Source: Luteimonas terricola (GTDB taxonomy: Bacteria; Pseudomonadota; Gammaproteobacteria; Xanthomonadales; Xanthomonadaceae). From it: a stretch of 64,000 bases of DNA. The position numbers were made by a program, and so were the translations under genes. Positions 54,255 to 62,692 of this stretch are shown here, piece after piece (within the stretch, counting starts at the first letter, position 1; every line of letters begins with the position of its first letter). The notes beneath the pieces are model-generated. The model had not been told where the DNA came from, made no database searches, and saw nothing but the letters and a program-made list of their open reading frames with translations. The stretch is from assembly GCF_004352845.1 (NCBI RefSeq), contig NZ_SJRX01000007.1, positions 1 through 64,000 on the forward strand. Reading direction: 5' to 3'.

Positions 54255-54380
54255 TGTATTGGAGATTCACAGCTCATTGCCCGCACCGGGGTCGTACCTG
54301 GAACGGAGCAGGATGTCACATTCATCCATGCTGGAGTACTGTCCGGTCCAGCCCCAAACCAGACCCCACCGAGGTCCCGC

Positions 54381-55070
54381 TTGAAGCACGCCCTCCTGAC
54401 CGCCGCCACCCTGCTGCTGGCCATCCTGCTTACGCCGTTGGCCCACGCCACCCCCGTTGCCCCCTTCCAGGCCGAGTATTCCGCCCGCTACAAAGGCATC
54501 CCCGCAAGCGCCCAGGCTTCGCTGCGCAAACAGGGCGACAACTGGATGTACCTGATGACCGTCGGCAACGCGGCCGCTTCGATGAGCCAGGCCACGGTGT
54601 TCGCCATCCGCGGCGACCTTTTCATCCCGCTGGGCGGCAGCGATCGCACCAGCTACGTGGGCCAGCAGCGCGCGGTCACCACCCGCTACGGCTGGGCCGG
54701 CGACCGCCAGGTTCGATGGACTGGCGACGTGAAGCCCAGCCGCGCGGGTCCTGTGGCGCTTCAGCGCGGCGACATCGACGGCCTGCTGCTGCAGCTCGCG
54801 CTGGTTCGCGACCATGAGCAGGGCCGCGCCAATCCGTCATACCGGGTCATCGAGAATGGCCGCGCACGTTCGGGCAACTTCCGCCGCGCCGGCACCGAAC
54901 AGGTGACGGTCGGGAAGAAGACCGTCACCGCCGCCCGCTACGTCCAGACCGAGCGCGGCAAGACCACGACCGTGTGGGTCGCGACCGGGACCCCCGTCCC
55001 GGTCCGGTTCACCCAGCAGGAAGACGGCAAGGAAACGATCCGGCTGACCCTGGACTCCTGGCGCCGCTGA
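54381..55070 (+). CDS. DUF3108 exported protein
   Basis: 229 residues from TTG 54381, chosen because a signal peptide (HALLTAATLLLAILLTPLAHA) starts there and GAGG lies 6 nt upstream; no ATG fits. The mature part is the DUF3108 beta-rich fold: FQAEYSARYKGIPASAQASL, VTTRYGWAGDRQVRWTG, then GDIDGLLLQLALVRD and a VTAARYVQTERGKTTTVWVA strand pair. Members are periplasmic; the function is not established. Converges with the cystathionine beta-synthase gene. Confidence 0.82.
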   Translation: MKHALLTAATLLLAILLTPLAHATPVAPFQAEYSARYKGIPASAQASLRKQGDNWMYLMTVGNAAASMSQATVFAIRGDLFIPLGGSDRTSYVGQQRAVTTRYGWAGDRQVRWTGDVKPSRAGPVALQRGDIDGLLLQLALVRDHEQGRANPSYRVIENGRARSGNFRRAGTEQVTVGKKTVTAARYVQTERGKTTTVWVATGTPVPVRFTQQEDGKETIRLTLDSWRR

Positions 55071-55122
55071 AGCGCGGCTGCCATCGCTGGCAGGATGACT
55101 CCCGCCAGCCCAGCCGCCACGC

Positions 55123-56499
55123 CTACGCGACCCGCCTGCGCAGCCAGTTCAGCAGGTCGATCCGCGTGATCAACCCCAGGAAACGATCGCCGTCCATCAC
55201 GATCGCCACCTTGCCGCCGTCAAACACGGGCAGCAGCGCTTCCACAGGCGACTTCACGTCCAGGACCTCGAGTTTGCTGACCATCGCCGTGAACACCGGG
55301 TCGCGGAAGCGGGCCTCGTCGCCGTAGACATGCAGCAGCACGTCGGATTCGTCCAGGATGCCGGACAGGCGCTCGCCGTCCATCACCGGCAGCTGCGAGA
55401 TCTCGTACAGCTTCATGCGCTGGTAGGCGGTGACCAGCAGGTCGTCGGGGCCCACCACCACGGTGTCCTTCTGCGAGTACGGGCGCAGGATCAGGTCGCG
55501 CAGGTCGCCGTACTGCTCGCGCTCGATGAAGCCGTTGTCGAGCATCCAGTAGTCGTTGTACATCTTCGACAGGTACTTGTTGCCGGTGTCGCAGACGAAC
55601 ACCAGCACCTTCTTCGGCTCGGTCTGCTCGCGGCAGTATTTCAGCGCCGCGGCAAGCAGGGTGCCGGTGGAGGAGCCACCGAGGATGCCCTCCTTCGCCA
55701 GCAGCTCGCGCCCGGCCAGGAAGCTCTCCTTGTCGGTGATGGCATAGGCCTTCTTCACGCGTGAAAAGTCGGAGATCGTCGGCAGGAAGTCCTCGCCGAT
55801 GCCCTCGACCATCCAGCTCGCCGACTTCTCGGACAGCGTGCCTTCGTTGATGTACTCGGCCAGGATCGAGCCCACCGGGTCGGCCAGCACCATCTCGATG
55901 TCCGGCGCGTGCTCGGCGAAGCAGCGCGAGAGGCCGCTCATCGTGCCGGAACTGCCGCAGCCGAAGACCACGGCGTCGACGCCGCCCACCTCCGCCATCT
56001 GCCGCAGGATCTCCGGACCGGTGCCGAACTCGTGCGCGGCCGGGTTGTCCGGGTTGCCGAACTGGTTGACGAAATAGGCGCCCGGGGTCTCGCCGGCGAT
56101 GCGCTCGGCGAGGTCCTGGTAGTAGTCGGGATGCCCCTTGGCGACGTCGGAGCGGGTCAGCACGACTTCGGCGCCCATTGCCTTGAGGTTGAAGATCTTC
56201 TCCCGGCTCATCTTGTCCGGGACCACGAGGATGAGCTTGTAGCCCTTCTGCTGCGCCACCAGCGCCAGGCCGATGCCGGTGTTGCCGGCGGTGCCTTCGA
56301 CCAGGGTGTCGCCGGGCTTGATGTCGCCGCGCTGCTCGGCCGCCTCGATCATGCTCATGCCGATGCGGTCCTTGATCGAACCGCCGGGATTCTGGCTCTC
56401 GAGCTTGAAGTAGATCTCGCAGCGGCCGGCATCGAGGCTGCGGGCCCTGACGATGGGCGTGTCGGCGATGAGCCCGAGGACGGAGTCGTGGATCGGCAT
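55123..56499 (-). CDS. Cystathionine beta-synthase with CBS domains
   Basis: Condenses homocysteine with serine to cystathionine (first step of reverse transsulfuration; a cysteine synthase activity is also possible). 458 residues. PLP lysine in NPGGSIKDRIG near residue 43; the phosphate-binding EGTAGNTGIGLAL and GCGSSGTMSGLSRCF motifs; two C-terminal CBS domains (LLVTAYQRMKLYEISQLPV and KVAIVMDGDRFLGLITR). No N-terminal heme-binding extension is seen. The metB-like gene 2.3 kb away supplies the second enzyme of the pathway. Confidence 0.92.
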   Translation of the reverse strand: MPIHDSVLGLIADTPIVRARSLDAGRCEIYFKLESQNPGGSIKDRIGMSMIEAAEQRGDIKPGDTLVEGTAGNTGIGLALVAQQKGYKLILVVPDKMSREKIFNLKAMGAEVVLTRSDVAKGHPDYYQDLAERIAGETPGAYFVNQFGNPDNPAAHEFGTGPEILRQMAEVGGVDAVVFGCGSSGTMSGLSRCFAEHAPDIEMVLADPVGSILAEYINEGTLSEKSASWMVEGIGEDFLPTISDFSRVKKAYAITDKESFLAGRELLAKEGILGGSSTGTLLAAALKYCREQTEPKKVLVFVCDTGNKYLSKMYNDYWMLDNGFIEREQYGDLRDLILRPYSQKDTVVVGPDDLLVTAYQRMKLYEISQLPVMDGERLSGILDESDVLLHVYGDEARFRDPVFTAMVSKLEVLDVKSPVEALLPVFDGGKVAIVMDGDRFLGLITRIDLLNWLRRRVA

Positions 56500-56576
56500 G
56501 CGGCACCAGTCGTGCGATGGGACGCCGATTATCGCATCGCCGGCCGGCCGGGGCGGATCAATGGCCCGGCTCCGGC

Positions 56577-56617
56577 GCGGGCGGCGGCCTCCGACGAGGA
56601 AGGTCGCCGCCGCCCGC
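56577..56617. other. GC-rich 12-bp stem-loop downstream of the YdcH-like gene
   Basis: A perfect 12-bp stem (56577-56588 with 56606-56617) lies 35 nt past the YdcH-like stop on the minus strand and upstream of the cystathionine beta-synthase gene. It lacks a U-tract on the minus strand. Possibly an mRNA-end or mRNA-stabilising structure. Confidence 0.45.
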
Positions 56618-56652
56618 GACAGTCTTGGCTTCTTACGTGGGGGACGCAGGAA

Positions 56653-56871
56653 TCAGTGGGTGAGGGTCTGGTACATCACGGACAGCCGGTCCTTGGCGGC
56701 GAGCTTCTCGCGCTTCATCCGCGACAGGGTGGTGTCGTCGATCGGCAGCACGCCGAGTTCCGCATCGAGCACTTTCTTGTCCAGCTCCTTGTGGTGGTGG
56801 TAGAGCTGCCGGAACTCGGGGTTGTCCTTGAACAGCGCGTCAAGTTCCGCCTGGGGTTGCCCTTCGAACAT
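56653..56871 (-). CDS. YdcH-family (DUF465) protein
   Basis: 72 residues from ATG 56871, chosen because an AAGGAGGT site lies directly upstream; a longer frame is rejected. The charged helical sequence LYHHHKELDKKVLDAELG and LSRMKREKLAAKDRLSVM fits DUF465 small helical-hairpin proteins, whose function is unknown. Predicted coiled-coil hairpin, cytoplasmic. It is monocistronic: a terminator precedes it and a stem-loop follows. Confidence 0.85.
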   Translation of the reverse strand: MFEGQPQAELDALFKDNPEFRQLYHHHKELDKKVLDAELGVLPIDDTTLSRMKREKLAAKDRLSVMYQTLTH

Positions 56872-56918
56872 GGAGACCTCCTTCAGCCAGGGCCCGCGCA
56901 TGCAATGGCGCGGGCATG

Positions 56919-56951
56919 CAAAAACGCCCCGGGCCTTGCGGCACGGGGCGT
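56919..56951 (-). terminator. Intrinsic terminator upstream of the YdcH-like gene
   Basis: An 8-bp GC-rich stem (56924-56931 with 56944-56951), 12-nt loop, is followed on the minus strand by five U (A920-A924). It should stop minus-strand transcription coming from the genes at 57173-58158. Confidence 0.75.
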
Positions 56952-56979
56952 ATCGGGGGGAGGGGACGCTTCAGGCTCC

Positions 56980-57172
56980 GGACGCTCCCCCCTCGGGAGC
57001 GTCCGCGGGGGCTTGCCCGCGGCGACGTTCCCGTTGGAGTCGCTGGATTCCGTCACGATGTCGTCCCTTCAGCGAGGCGGTTCCGCCGGAGGGTGGAATC
57101 CGCCTCTGGATCCGACCCTACTCCTCCCCGACAGGGGGGGCAAGGGCCACCCGGGGGACCCGTTCAAGGCGT
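56980..57172. other. Gene-free stretch rich in hairpins
   Basis: No credible gene. It holds a perfect 10-bp stem with 5-nt loop (56980-56989 with 56995-57004), a GCGGG...CCCGC dyad at about 57005-57020 and a weaker dyad at about 57080-57115. All lie in the 300-bp gap between two minus-strand genes. The many stems could be remnants of small palindromic repeats. Confidence 0.5.
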
Positions 57173-57775
57173 TCAGCGCGGGTCGTTTTCCAGGGATTTC
57201 AGCAGCTCGGCCTCCTGCCGCTTGAGCTCGGCCTCGCGCTCGCGGGCGGCGCGCAGGCGGGCGGCCTGGGTGCTGGCGACGTCGTCGAGCACGCCCTCGG
57301 CGCGCTGGCGGGCGCCGGTCTCGATCTCCGCCTCCAGGCGCAGCCGCTCGGCCTCCTCGGCCTGGATCCGGGCCTGGATGCGCAGGCGCTCGGCCTCGGC
57401 GCGGGCGCGGGCGGCATCCTGCCGGCTGGCCTCGACCAGGAGCTCGCTGCGCTCACGGTCAAGGCGGTCGATCTCACGCCTGGCCAGCTCGGTGGCGGCG
57501 ACGGTTTCGACGGTTTCGACGCGCCACTCGGCGATCTGGCGGGCGTCGGCCTTGTCCTGGGCGCCACGCGCGGCAACCAGGGCGTCGATGGCCTGGCGCG
57601 CGCGCAGTCGCTCATAGGCGGCGAGGGAGGCGCGCTCGGGGTCCGCATCGAGCGAGCGCAGGCGGGCCTCGAGCGCGGCGCTACCGTCGTCGGAAGCGGC
57701 GCGGGACTGCTGTGCCATCGCGAAGCCGGGAAGCAGCAGCAGGGCCGCAAGCGCGGCAGCGGCCAGGCGGATCAT
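57173..57775 (-). CDS. Exported coiled-coil protein
   Basis: 200 residues from ATG 57775, coupled to the DUF4398 gene upstream (ATGA overlap). Signal peptide (IRLAAAALAALLLLPGFAMA), then an almost continuous charged helix rich in Ala/Arg/Glu (AEAERLRIQARIQAEEAERL, AAREREAELKRQEAELL), a long predicted coiled coil. No catalytic motif. Probably an envelope spacer or assembly partner of the lipoprotein encoded just upstream. Confidence 0.75.
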   Translation of the reverse strand: MIRLAAAALAALLLLPGFAMAQQSRAASDDGSAALEARLRSLDADPERASLAAYERLRARQAIDALVAARGAQDKADARQIAEWRVETVETVAATELARREIDRLDRERSELLVEASRQDAARARAEAERLRIQARIQAEEAERLRLEAEIETGARQRAEGVLDDVASTQAARLRAAREREAELKRQEAELLKSLENDPR

Positions 57776-58158
57776 GGCTGGCCCCCGGCGCCCAGGCGCT
57801 CGCGGAGCGAGGCCACTTCGGCGCGGCGCTGGGCCAGGGTGGCCTCGGCCTGGGCGCGGGCACTGCGGGCGCTGGCGAGATCGGCCGAGGCCTCGGACAG
57901 CCCGGCCAGGGCGCGGGCGTCGCGCTCCTTGCCTTCGGCCATCGCGGCCTGGGCGCGGCTGAGTGCCGTCCGGGCGCGATCGAGATCCTGCGGTGCGTAC
58001 TGCTGCGCGTCGGCCGCATCGGCCCGCGCCACGGCCTGGCCCGCGGCGGAAAGCTCGGCCGTCGGCGGCGGAAGGCTGGCGCAGCCGGCCAGGGCGAGCG
58101 CCAGAACGAGACACATGCCATGCAGGTGTCCGGGAAATTGTGCGAAGCTTGTGCGCAT
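57772..58158 (-). CDS. DUF4398-like lipoprotein
   Basis: 128 residues from ATG 58158; ATG 58116 is an alternative. The hydrophobic segment ends in a lipobox (ALALAGCASLP), after which comes a helical Ala/Arg/Glu-rich domain (AQQYAPQDLDRARTALSRAQ, then LAQRRAEVASLRERLG), the DUF4398 pattern seen in small outer-membrane lipoproteins. It forms a two-gene operon with the coiled-coil protein at 57173 and is divergent from pilU. Confidence 0.75.
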   Translation of the reverse strand: MRTSFAQFPGHLHGMCLVLALALAGCASLPPPTAELSAAGQAVARADAADAQQYAPQDLDRARTALSRAQAAMAEGKERDARALAGLSEASADLASARSARAQAEATLAQRRAEVASLRERLGAGGQP

Positions 58159-58254
58159 AGGGGGCCGCCGCGGAAATGGGGAAACGCCCGGCCATTGTCA
58201 ACAGCATCCGCCCGGATCGCAATCGTCCGCGGCGCGACATGGGGAATCCCACGA

Positions 58255-59370
58255 ATGGACATCGGCTACTTCCTGAAGCTGATGACGGAGAAGAACGCCT
58301 CCGACATGTTCCTGACCACCGGTGCGCCGGTGTACATCAAGGTCGAAGGCAAGCTTTATCCGCTGGGCAACACCGGCCTGCCCCCGGGCATGGTCAAGAA
58401 GATCGCGTACTCGCTGATGGACGAGGGCCAGGTGCCGCAGTTCGAGCGCGACCTGGAGCTGAACATGGCGCTGTCGCTGGCCGAGTCCGGCCGCTTCCGC
58501 GTCAACGTGTTCAAGCAGCGCGGCGAGGTCGGCATGGTGATCCGCGCCATCCGCAGCACCATTCCGTCGATCGAGGAGCTGCAGCTGCCGCAGGTGCTGA
58601 AGGAGATCATCATGGCCCCGCGCGGGCTGGTGCTGATCGTCGGCTCCACGGGCTCGGGCAAGTCGACCACGCTGGCGTCGATGATCGACCACCGCAACAG
58701 CACCACCGCGGGCCACATCCTCACCATCGAGGACCCGATCGAGTACCTGCACCGGCACAAGAAGTCGATCGTCAACCAGCGCGAGGTCGGCCTGGACACC
58801 CACGCCTTCCACAACGCGCTGAAGAACGCGATGCGCGAGGCGCCCGACGTCATCCTGATCGGCGAGATCCTGGACGCGACCACGATGGAGGCCGCGATCG
58901 CCTTCGCCGAGACCGGGCACCTGTGCCTGGCGACGCTGCACTCCAACAACGCGGACCAGACCATCGAGCGCATCCTCAACTTCTTCCCCGAGGCCGCGCA
59001 CAAGAACGTGCTGATGAACCTGGCGCTGAACCTCAAGGCAGTGGTCAGCCAGCGCCTGGTGGTGGGCACCGACGGCCGCCGCATGCCGGCGACCGAAGTG
59101 CTGATCAACACGCCGATGATCCGCGACCTGCTGCGCCGCGGCCAGGTGCACGAGATCAAGCAGGCGATGGAGGAGTCGCTGGAGGAAGGCATCGAGTCCT
59201 TCGACCAGTGCCTGTTCCGCCTCTACAAGGAAGGCCGCATCGAGCGCGAGACCGCGCTGCGCGCCGCCGACTCGCGCGAGGGCCTGGACCTCAAGTTCCG
59301 CCTCTCCGAGGGCGGCGACGGCGAGCACGACCCCTACGCTGACGTATTCGAAGCCGGCCAGTCGCACTGA
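58255..59370 (+). CDS. pilU: Type IV pilus retraction ATPase PilU
   Basis: Accessory retraction motor of type IV pili, working with PilT. 371 residues from ATG 58255; longer upstream frames cross the divergent DUF4398 gene and are rejected. N-terminal IGYFLKLMTEKNASDMFLT, Walker A GSTGSGKSTTLASM, Asp box ILTIEDPIEYLH, Walker B DVILIGEILDATTMEAAI (GEI in place of GE-x-R), and the His box LATLHSNNADQTIERI. The IGEILDATTM reading and the long C-terminus (EGGDGEHDPYADVFEAG) favour PilU over PilT. No pilT is in the window. Confidence 0.93.
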   Translation: MDIGYFLKLMTEKNASDMFLTTGAPVYIKVEGKLYPLGNTGLPPGMVKKIAYSLMDEGQVPQFERDLELNMALSLAESGRFRVNVFKQRGEVGMVIRAIRSTIPSIEELQLPQVLKEIIMAPRGLVLIVGSTGSGKSTTLASMIDHRNSTTAGHILTIEDPIEYLHRHKKSIVNQREVGLDTHAFHNALKNAMREAPDVILIGEILDATTMEAAIAFAETGHLCLATLHSNNADQTIERILNFFPEAAHKNVLMNLALNLKAVVSQRLVVGTDGRRMPATEVLINTPMIRDLLRRGQVHEIKQAMEESLEEGIESFDQCLFRLYKEGRIERETALRAADSREGLDLKFRLSEGGDGEHDPYADVFEAGQSH

Positions 59371-59412
59371 GGGAGCCGCGCGTCGTCGCAGCCATGCTGC
59401 GACTTCGTGCCC

Positions 59413-60117
59413 CTAAGTCGTCGCCGGCGCATCCGGCTGCCGTTCCGGACGCGCCGCGTCGAAGGCGGGCAGTTCCAGGCAGCGCCGTTCGATCCGCGCG
59501 ATCACCGGGTACGCGGCCATGTCCACGCCGAAGCGGCGGGCGTTGTAGACCTGCGGCACCAGGCAGCAGTCGGCGATGGTGGGCTGGTCGCCCTCGCAGA
59601 ACTCACCGGTCGACGGGTTGTCGGCCAGCAGCGACTCCAGCGCGCGGAAGCCGCCGTCGATCCAGTGCTTCACCCACACCTCGCGCTCGGGCTGGGGCAC
59701 GCCCCAGTCGTGCTCGAGGTACTGCAGCACGCGCAGGTTGTTGAGCGGATGGATCTCGCAGGCCACCACCTGCGCCAGCGCGCGCACGCGCGCACGGTCG
59801 CGGGCCGTGGCCGGCAGCAGCGGCGGCTCCGGCCACATCTCGTCGAGGTATTCCAGGATCGCCAGCGACTGGCGCAGGTTGCGGTAACCATGCTGCAGCA
59901 CCGGCACCAGCTCCTGCGGATTGAGCTCGGCGAAGCCGGGGGCATGCTGCTCGCCGCCGCCTCGCACCAGGTGCACCGGGGCGATGTCGTACTTCAGGCC
60001 CTTGAGGTTGAGCCCGATGCGCACGCGATAGGCCGCGCTGGACCGCCAGTACGAATGCAGGCACAGCGCGCCGTTGCCGTTGCCTTTGCCCGCTGCCACG
60101 TCCTCTTCGGCCGCCAT
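59413..60117 (-). CDS. maiA: Maleylacetoacetate isomerase
   Basis: Zeta-class glutathione-S-transferase-like enzyme; isomerises maleylacetoacetate to fumarylacetoacetate in tyrosine breakdown. 234 residues from ATG 60117. The N-terminal YWRSSAAYRVRIGLNLKGL carries the zeta-class S-S-x-x-Y-R-V-R-I motif (Cys replaced by Ala, a common bacterial variant), NPQELVPVLQHG follows, and the C-terminal domain has GDQPTIADCCLVPQVYNARR. 43 nt after the hydrolase gene fahA, with which it shares an operon and a pathway. Confidence 0.92.
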   Translation of the reverse strand: MAAEEDVAAGKGNGNGALCLHSYWRSSAAYRVRIGLNLKGLKYDIAPVHLVRGGGEQHAPGFAELNPQELVPVLQHGYRNLRQSLAILEYLDEMWPEPPLLPATARDRARVRALAQVVACEIHPLNNLRVLQYLEHDWGVPQPEREVWVKHWIDGGFRALESLLADNPSTGEFCEGDQPTIADCCLVPQVYNARRFGVDMAAYPVIARIERRCLELPAFDAARPERQPDAPATT

Positions 60118-60160
60118 GCATCCCCTCCCCTTTGATCCCCGCCGCCGGCCGGGCCTGCGC

Positions 60161-61150
60161 TCAGGGCGCGGCCTGGTGTTCGATGAGCTGCTCGATGGCG
60201 CCGAAGATCGATGCGCCGTCGGCGTCGAACATCTCGATGCGCACGCGGTCGCCGAAGGACATGAACGGTGTCTTCGGTGCTCCGTGCTCCAGCGCCTCCA
60301 CGGTCCGCCGTTCGGCGAAGCACGAGGCGCCCAGCGAAGTGTCCTCGTTGGCGATCGTACCCGAGCCAACGAGAGTGCCGGCCGACAGCGGCCGCGTCCT
60401 GGCCGCGTGCGCGACCAACTGGCCGAAGTCGAACTGCATGTCCACGCCGGCCTCGGGCGCGCCGAACCATTCGCCGTTGACGTGGGTCACCAGCGGCCGG
60501 TGCAGCTTGCTGCCGCGCCAGGCATCGCCCAGCTCGTCCGGGGTCACGAACACCGGCGACAGCGCCGAGCGCGGCTTGGACTGCAGGAAGCCGAAGCCCT
60601 TGGCGAGTTCGCCGGGAATCAGGTTGCGCAGCGACACGTCATTGACCAGGCCGATGAGCTGGATGTGGCCGGCGGCCTGCTCGGGCGTGACCGCCATCGG
60701 CACGTCGTCGGTGATGACGACGATCTCGGCCTCGAGGTCGATGCCGTGGTCCTCGCTGGTCACGCGCACGGGATCGCGCGGGCCGAGGAAGCCGGCGCTG
60801 GTGGCCTGGTACATCAGCGGGTCGGTGTAGAAGCTTTCGGGCACCTCGGCGCCGCGGGCGCGGCGTACGCGCTCGACGTGCGGCAGGTAGGCGCTGCCGT
60901 CGAGGAATTCATATGCCCGCGGCAGCGGCGCGGCGAGCTGCGCCGGCTCCAGTTCGAAGGCACCGTCGGCGCCGCCGTCGTTGAGCGCATCGGACAGCGC
61001 GACCAGGCGCGGGGCGATGTTCGACCAGTCCTCGAGCGCCTGCTGCAGCGTCGCCGCGATCCCGGTGGCGCGCACCGCGCTCGAAAGATCGCGCGAGACC
61101 ACCACCAGGGTGCCGTCGCGCCCGCCCTCTTTCAAAGAACCCAGCTTCAT
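60161..61150 (-). CDS. fahA: Fumarylacetoacetate hydrolase family protein
   Basis: Splits fumarylacetoacetate into fumarate and acetoacetate, the last step of tyrosine catabolism; the product can feed the CoA-transferase encoded at 26749-28121. 329 residues from ATG 61150 (GGAG upstream); the GTG one codon earlier is rejected. FAH-fold motifs: EIVVITDDVPMAVTPEQA, LVNDVSLRNLIPGELAKGFG, KPRSALSPVFVTPDEL and GTLVGSGTIANED. First gene of the fahA-maiA operon. Confidence 0.9.
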   Translation of the reverse strand: MKLGSLKEGGRDGTLVVVSRDLSSAVRATGIAATLQQALEDWSNIAPRLVALSDALNDGGADGAFELEPAQLAAPLPRAYEFLDGSAYLPHVERVRRARGAEVPESFYTDPLMYQATSAGFLGPRDPVRVTSEDHGIDLEAEIVVITDDVPMAVTPEQAAGHIQLIGLVNDVSLRNLIPGELAKGFGFLQSKPRSALSPVFVTPDELGDAWRGSKLHRPLVTHVNGEWFGAPEAGVDMQFDFGQLVAHAARTRPLSAGTLVGSGTIANEDTSLGASCFAERRTVEALEHGAPKTPFMSFGDRVRIEMFDADGASIFGAIEQLIEHQAAP

Positions 61151-61211
61151 CACCGCTCCGCAAAAGTCGCAATCCCGGGATTGTAGCGGGGCTGTGGCTG
61201 GCGTGTGGGGA

Positions 61212-61318
61212 GAGCATTTTTTTGGCCACGGATTTACGCGGATTACGCGGATCCGTGGCTGAAGAAGCTTCTCGCCCTATCCGCGTGTTTCCGCGCAGAT
61301 CCGTGGCAAGAAAGCTCT
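61212..61318. repeat. Inverted-repeat element F, diverged relative of element E
   Basis: Left part 61212-61258 and right part 61279-61318 form an imperfect inverted repeat: AGAGC plus a T-tract then GCCACGGAT, CGCGGAT, CGCGGAT on the left, mirrored by ATCCGCG, GATCCGTGGC, A-rich and AGCTCT on the right. A local 8-bp dyad (61226-61233 with 61251-61258) is also present. The GGAT units are spaced about 10 bp, as in the element at 11552. It fills the gap between the dioxygenase gene and fahA. Confidence 0.7.
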
Positions 61319-62061
61319 TAACCCTCCCCCTGGAACGCACCCGAACGGTACGTCAGCACCAAAGTGTCGCGGTGGCCGTGGCCGTCGGGTTCGAGGGGCT
61401 GGATCGGGGTGGATTCGTGGATGACGCGGGTGTCGTCGAGGAGCAGCACCGACCAGGGGTCTTCGAGCGTGAAGCGGTGGCCGTCGGGGCCGGCGGCGTC
61501 GAAGACGCGGGTTTCGCCGCCCTTGATGCCTTCGCGGGCGACCAGGAACACGGCGACGAAGTCGACGCCATCGCGGTGCGCGCCCTCGGGCGTCGGGCGA
61601 CCGATGCCGTCGCTGGTGTCGATGCGGAACTGGTGCGCTTCGACATGCCAGGGGCCGGCGTCGCGCACGTCGCTGCACAGGGCCCCGAGCGCGGCGAGCA
61701 GCCGCGACCACGCGGGCTGTGACGTCAGCGCCTGTGACAGCGGCTGGTACATGCGCTCCATGCCGCCGTGCAGGGCGTTGTAGTCCTGCGACTGCCAGTG
61801 GGCCCGGTGCGGCGCCAGGCGGCTCTGGGCGCCATCGACCACGAAGCAGGAATGCCGGCGGTGGCGGTAGCGGCCGCCGTCACGCAGGTATTCGTCGGGG
61901 GGCAGATCGTCCCAGCCGATGCCCAGGCCGACGATGTCCGCCGGCGCCAGCCCGGTGGCTGCCGCCACCGCGGCGGGCGACAGCGCCGCGTAGCCTTCGT
62001 CGCGAAGCGCTGTCCGCTCGGCGCCTTCGGGCGTGTACGGCGGTGGGAAAACGATGGCCAT
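61318..62061 (-). CDS. 2OG-Fe(II) dioxygenase family protein
   Basis: 247 residues. The 2OG-Fe dioxygenase (2OG-Fe_Oxy_2) signature is seen: HRDGVDFVAVFLVAREGIKG supplies the H-x-D iron ligands (about residue 165) and RVIHESTPIQPLEPD supplies the distal His (about residue 214), with the 2OG-binding Arg plausibly in DTLVLTYR. Members include amino-acid hydroxylases such as isoleucine dioxygenase, but the substrate here is unknown. The gene is monocistronic between a repeat and tRNA-Gln. Confidence 0.82.
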   Translation of the reverse strand: MAIVFPPPYTPEGAERTALRDEGYAALSPAAVAAATGLAPADIVGLGIGWDDLPPDEYLRDGGRYRHRRHSCFVVDGAQSRLAPHRAHWQSQDYNALHGGMERMYQPLSQALTSQPAWSRLLAALGALCSDVRDAGPWHVEAHQFRIDTSDGIGRPTPEGAHRDGVDFVAVFLVAREGIKGGETRVFDAAGPDGHRFTLEDPWSVLLLDDTRVIHESTPIQPLEPDGHGHRDTLVLTYRSGAFQGEG

Positions 62062-62172
62062 GGCGATGCCCCTCGGCGGCCGCGGCGACGCAGGACCGGC
62101 GGCCGCCGCCAGGCGCCCGGACCCGGAAAGGACGAAGCCCGCACACGGCGGGCTTCGGGCTTTCTGGCGATG

Positions 62173-62247
62173 TGGCAGCCCCGGAAGGATTCGAACCTCC
62201 GAATGCCTGAGTCAGAGTCAGGTGCCTTACCGCTTGGCGACGGGGCT
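62173..62247 (-). tRNA. tRNA-Gln (anticodon CTG)
   Basis: On the minus strand a complete cloverleaf of 75 nt, including the encoded CCA end: acceptor stem AGCCCCG/CGGGGCT with G discriminator, D-loop GCCAAGCGGTAAGGC, anticodon stem CCTGA/TCAGG with loop CTCTGAC (anticodon CTG at its centre) and T-arm with GGTTCGAATCC. The sequence follows the E. coli tRNA-Gln pattern closely. It would read CAG codons, which a GC-rich genome uses heavily. Confidence 0.95.
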
Positions 62248-62255
62248 ATGCAGCG

Positions 62256-62261
62256 ATTGTA
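62256..62261 (-). promoter_or_regulatory. Possible -10 box of the tRNA-Gln gene
   Basis: TACAAT on the minus strand, 8 nt before the mature 5' end of the tRNA, where a sigma-70 -10 box would start transcription at the tRNA. No good -35 box is visible at the right distance. Confidence 0.4.
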
Positions 62262-62297
62262 GCGCAGGATCGCAAAAAGCGACCCTGAATACCGCGA

Positions 62298-62690
62298 TCA
62301 GCGCTTCGAGAACTGGGTCGCGCGACGGGCCTTGTGGAGACCGACCTTCTTGCGCTCGACCTCGCGGGCGTCGCGGGTCATGAAGCCCGCCTTGCGCAGC
62401 TCGGACTTCAGGGTCTCGTCGTAATCCACCAGCGCGCGGGCGATGCCCAGGCGGATGGCGCCGGCCTGGCCGGTGGTGCCGCCGCCGGTGGTCGTGACCA
62501 TGATGTCGAAGCTCTCGGTGTTCTTGGTCAGCTCGAGCGGCTGGCGCACGATCATGCGCGCGGTCTCGCGGCCGAAGAACTCGTCGAGCGGACGGTCGTT
62601 GACGGTGATGGTGCCGGTACCGCGACGCAGGAACACGCGGGCGACGGAGGACTTGCGACGGCCGGTGCCGTAATTCTGGGTGATTGCCAT
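62298..62690 (-). CDS. rpsI: 30S ribosomal protein S9
   Basis: 130 residues of the small subunit head; the C-terminal tail reaches the P site. N-terminal [37 protein letters not shown], the central [20 protein letters not shown] and the tail [17 protein letters not shown] are typical. Follows rplM after 2 nt in the conserved rplM-rpsI operon. Confidence 0.98.
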   Translation of the reverse strand: MAITQNYGTGRRKSSVARVFLRRGTGTITVNDRPLDEFFGRETARMIVRQPLELTKNTESFDIMVTTTGGGTTGQAGAIRLGIARALVDYDETLKSELRKAGFMTRDAREVERKKVGLHKARRATQFSKR

Positions 62691-62692
62691 GT

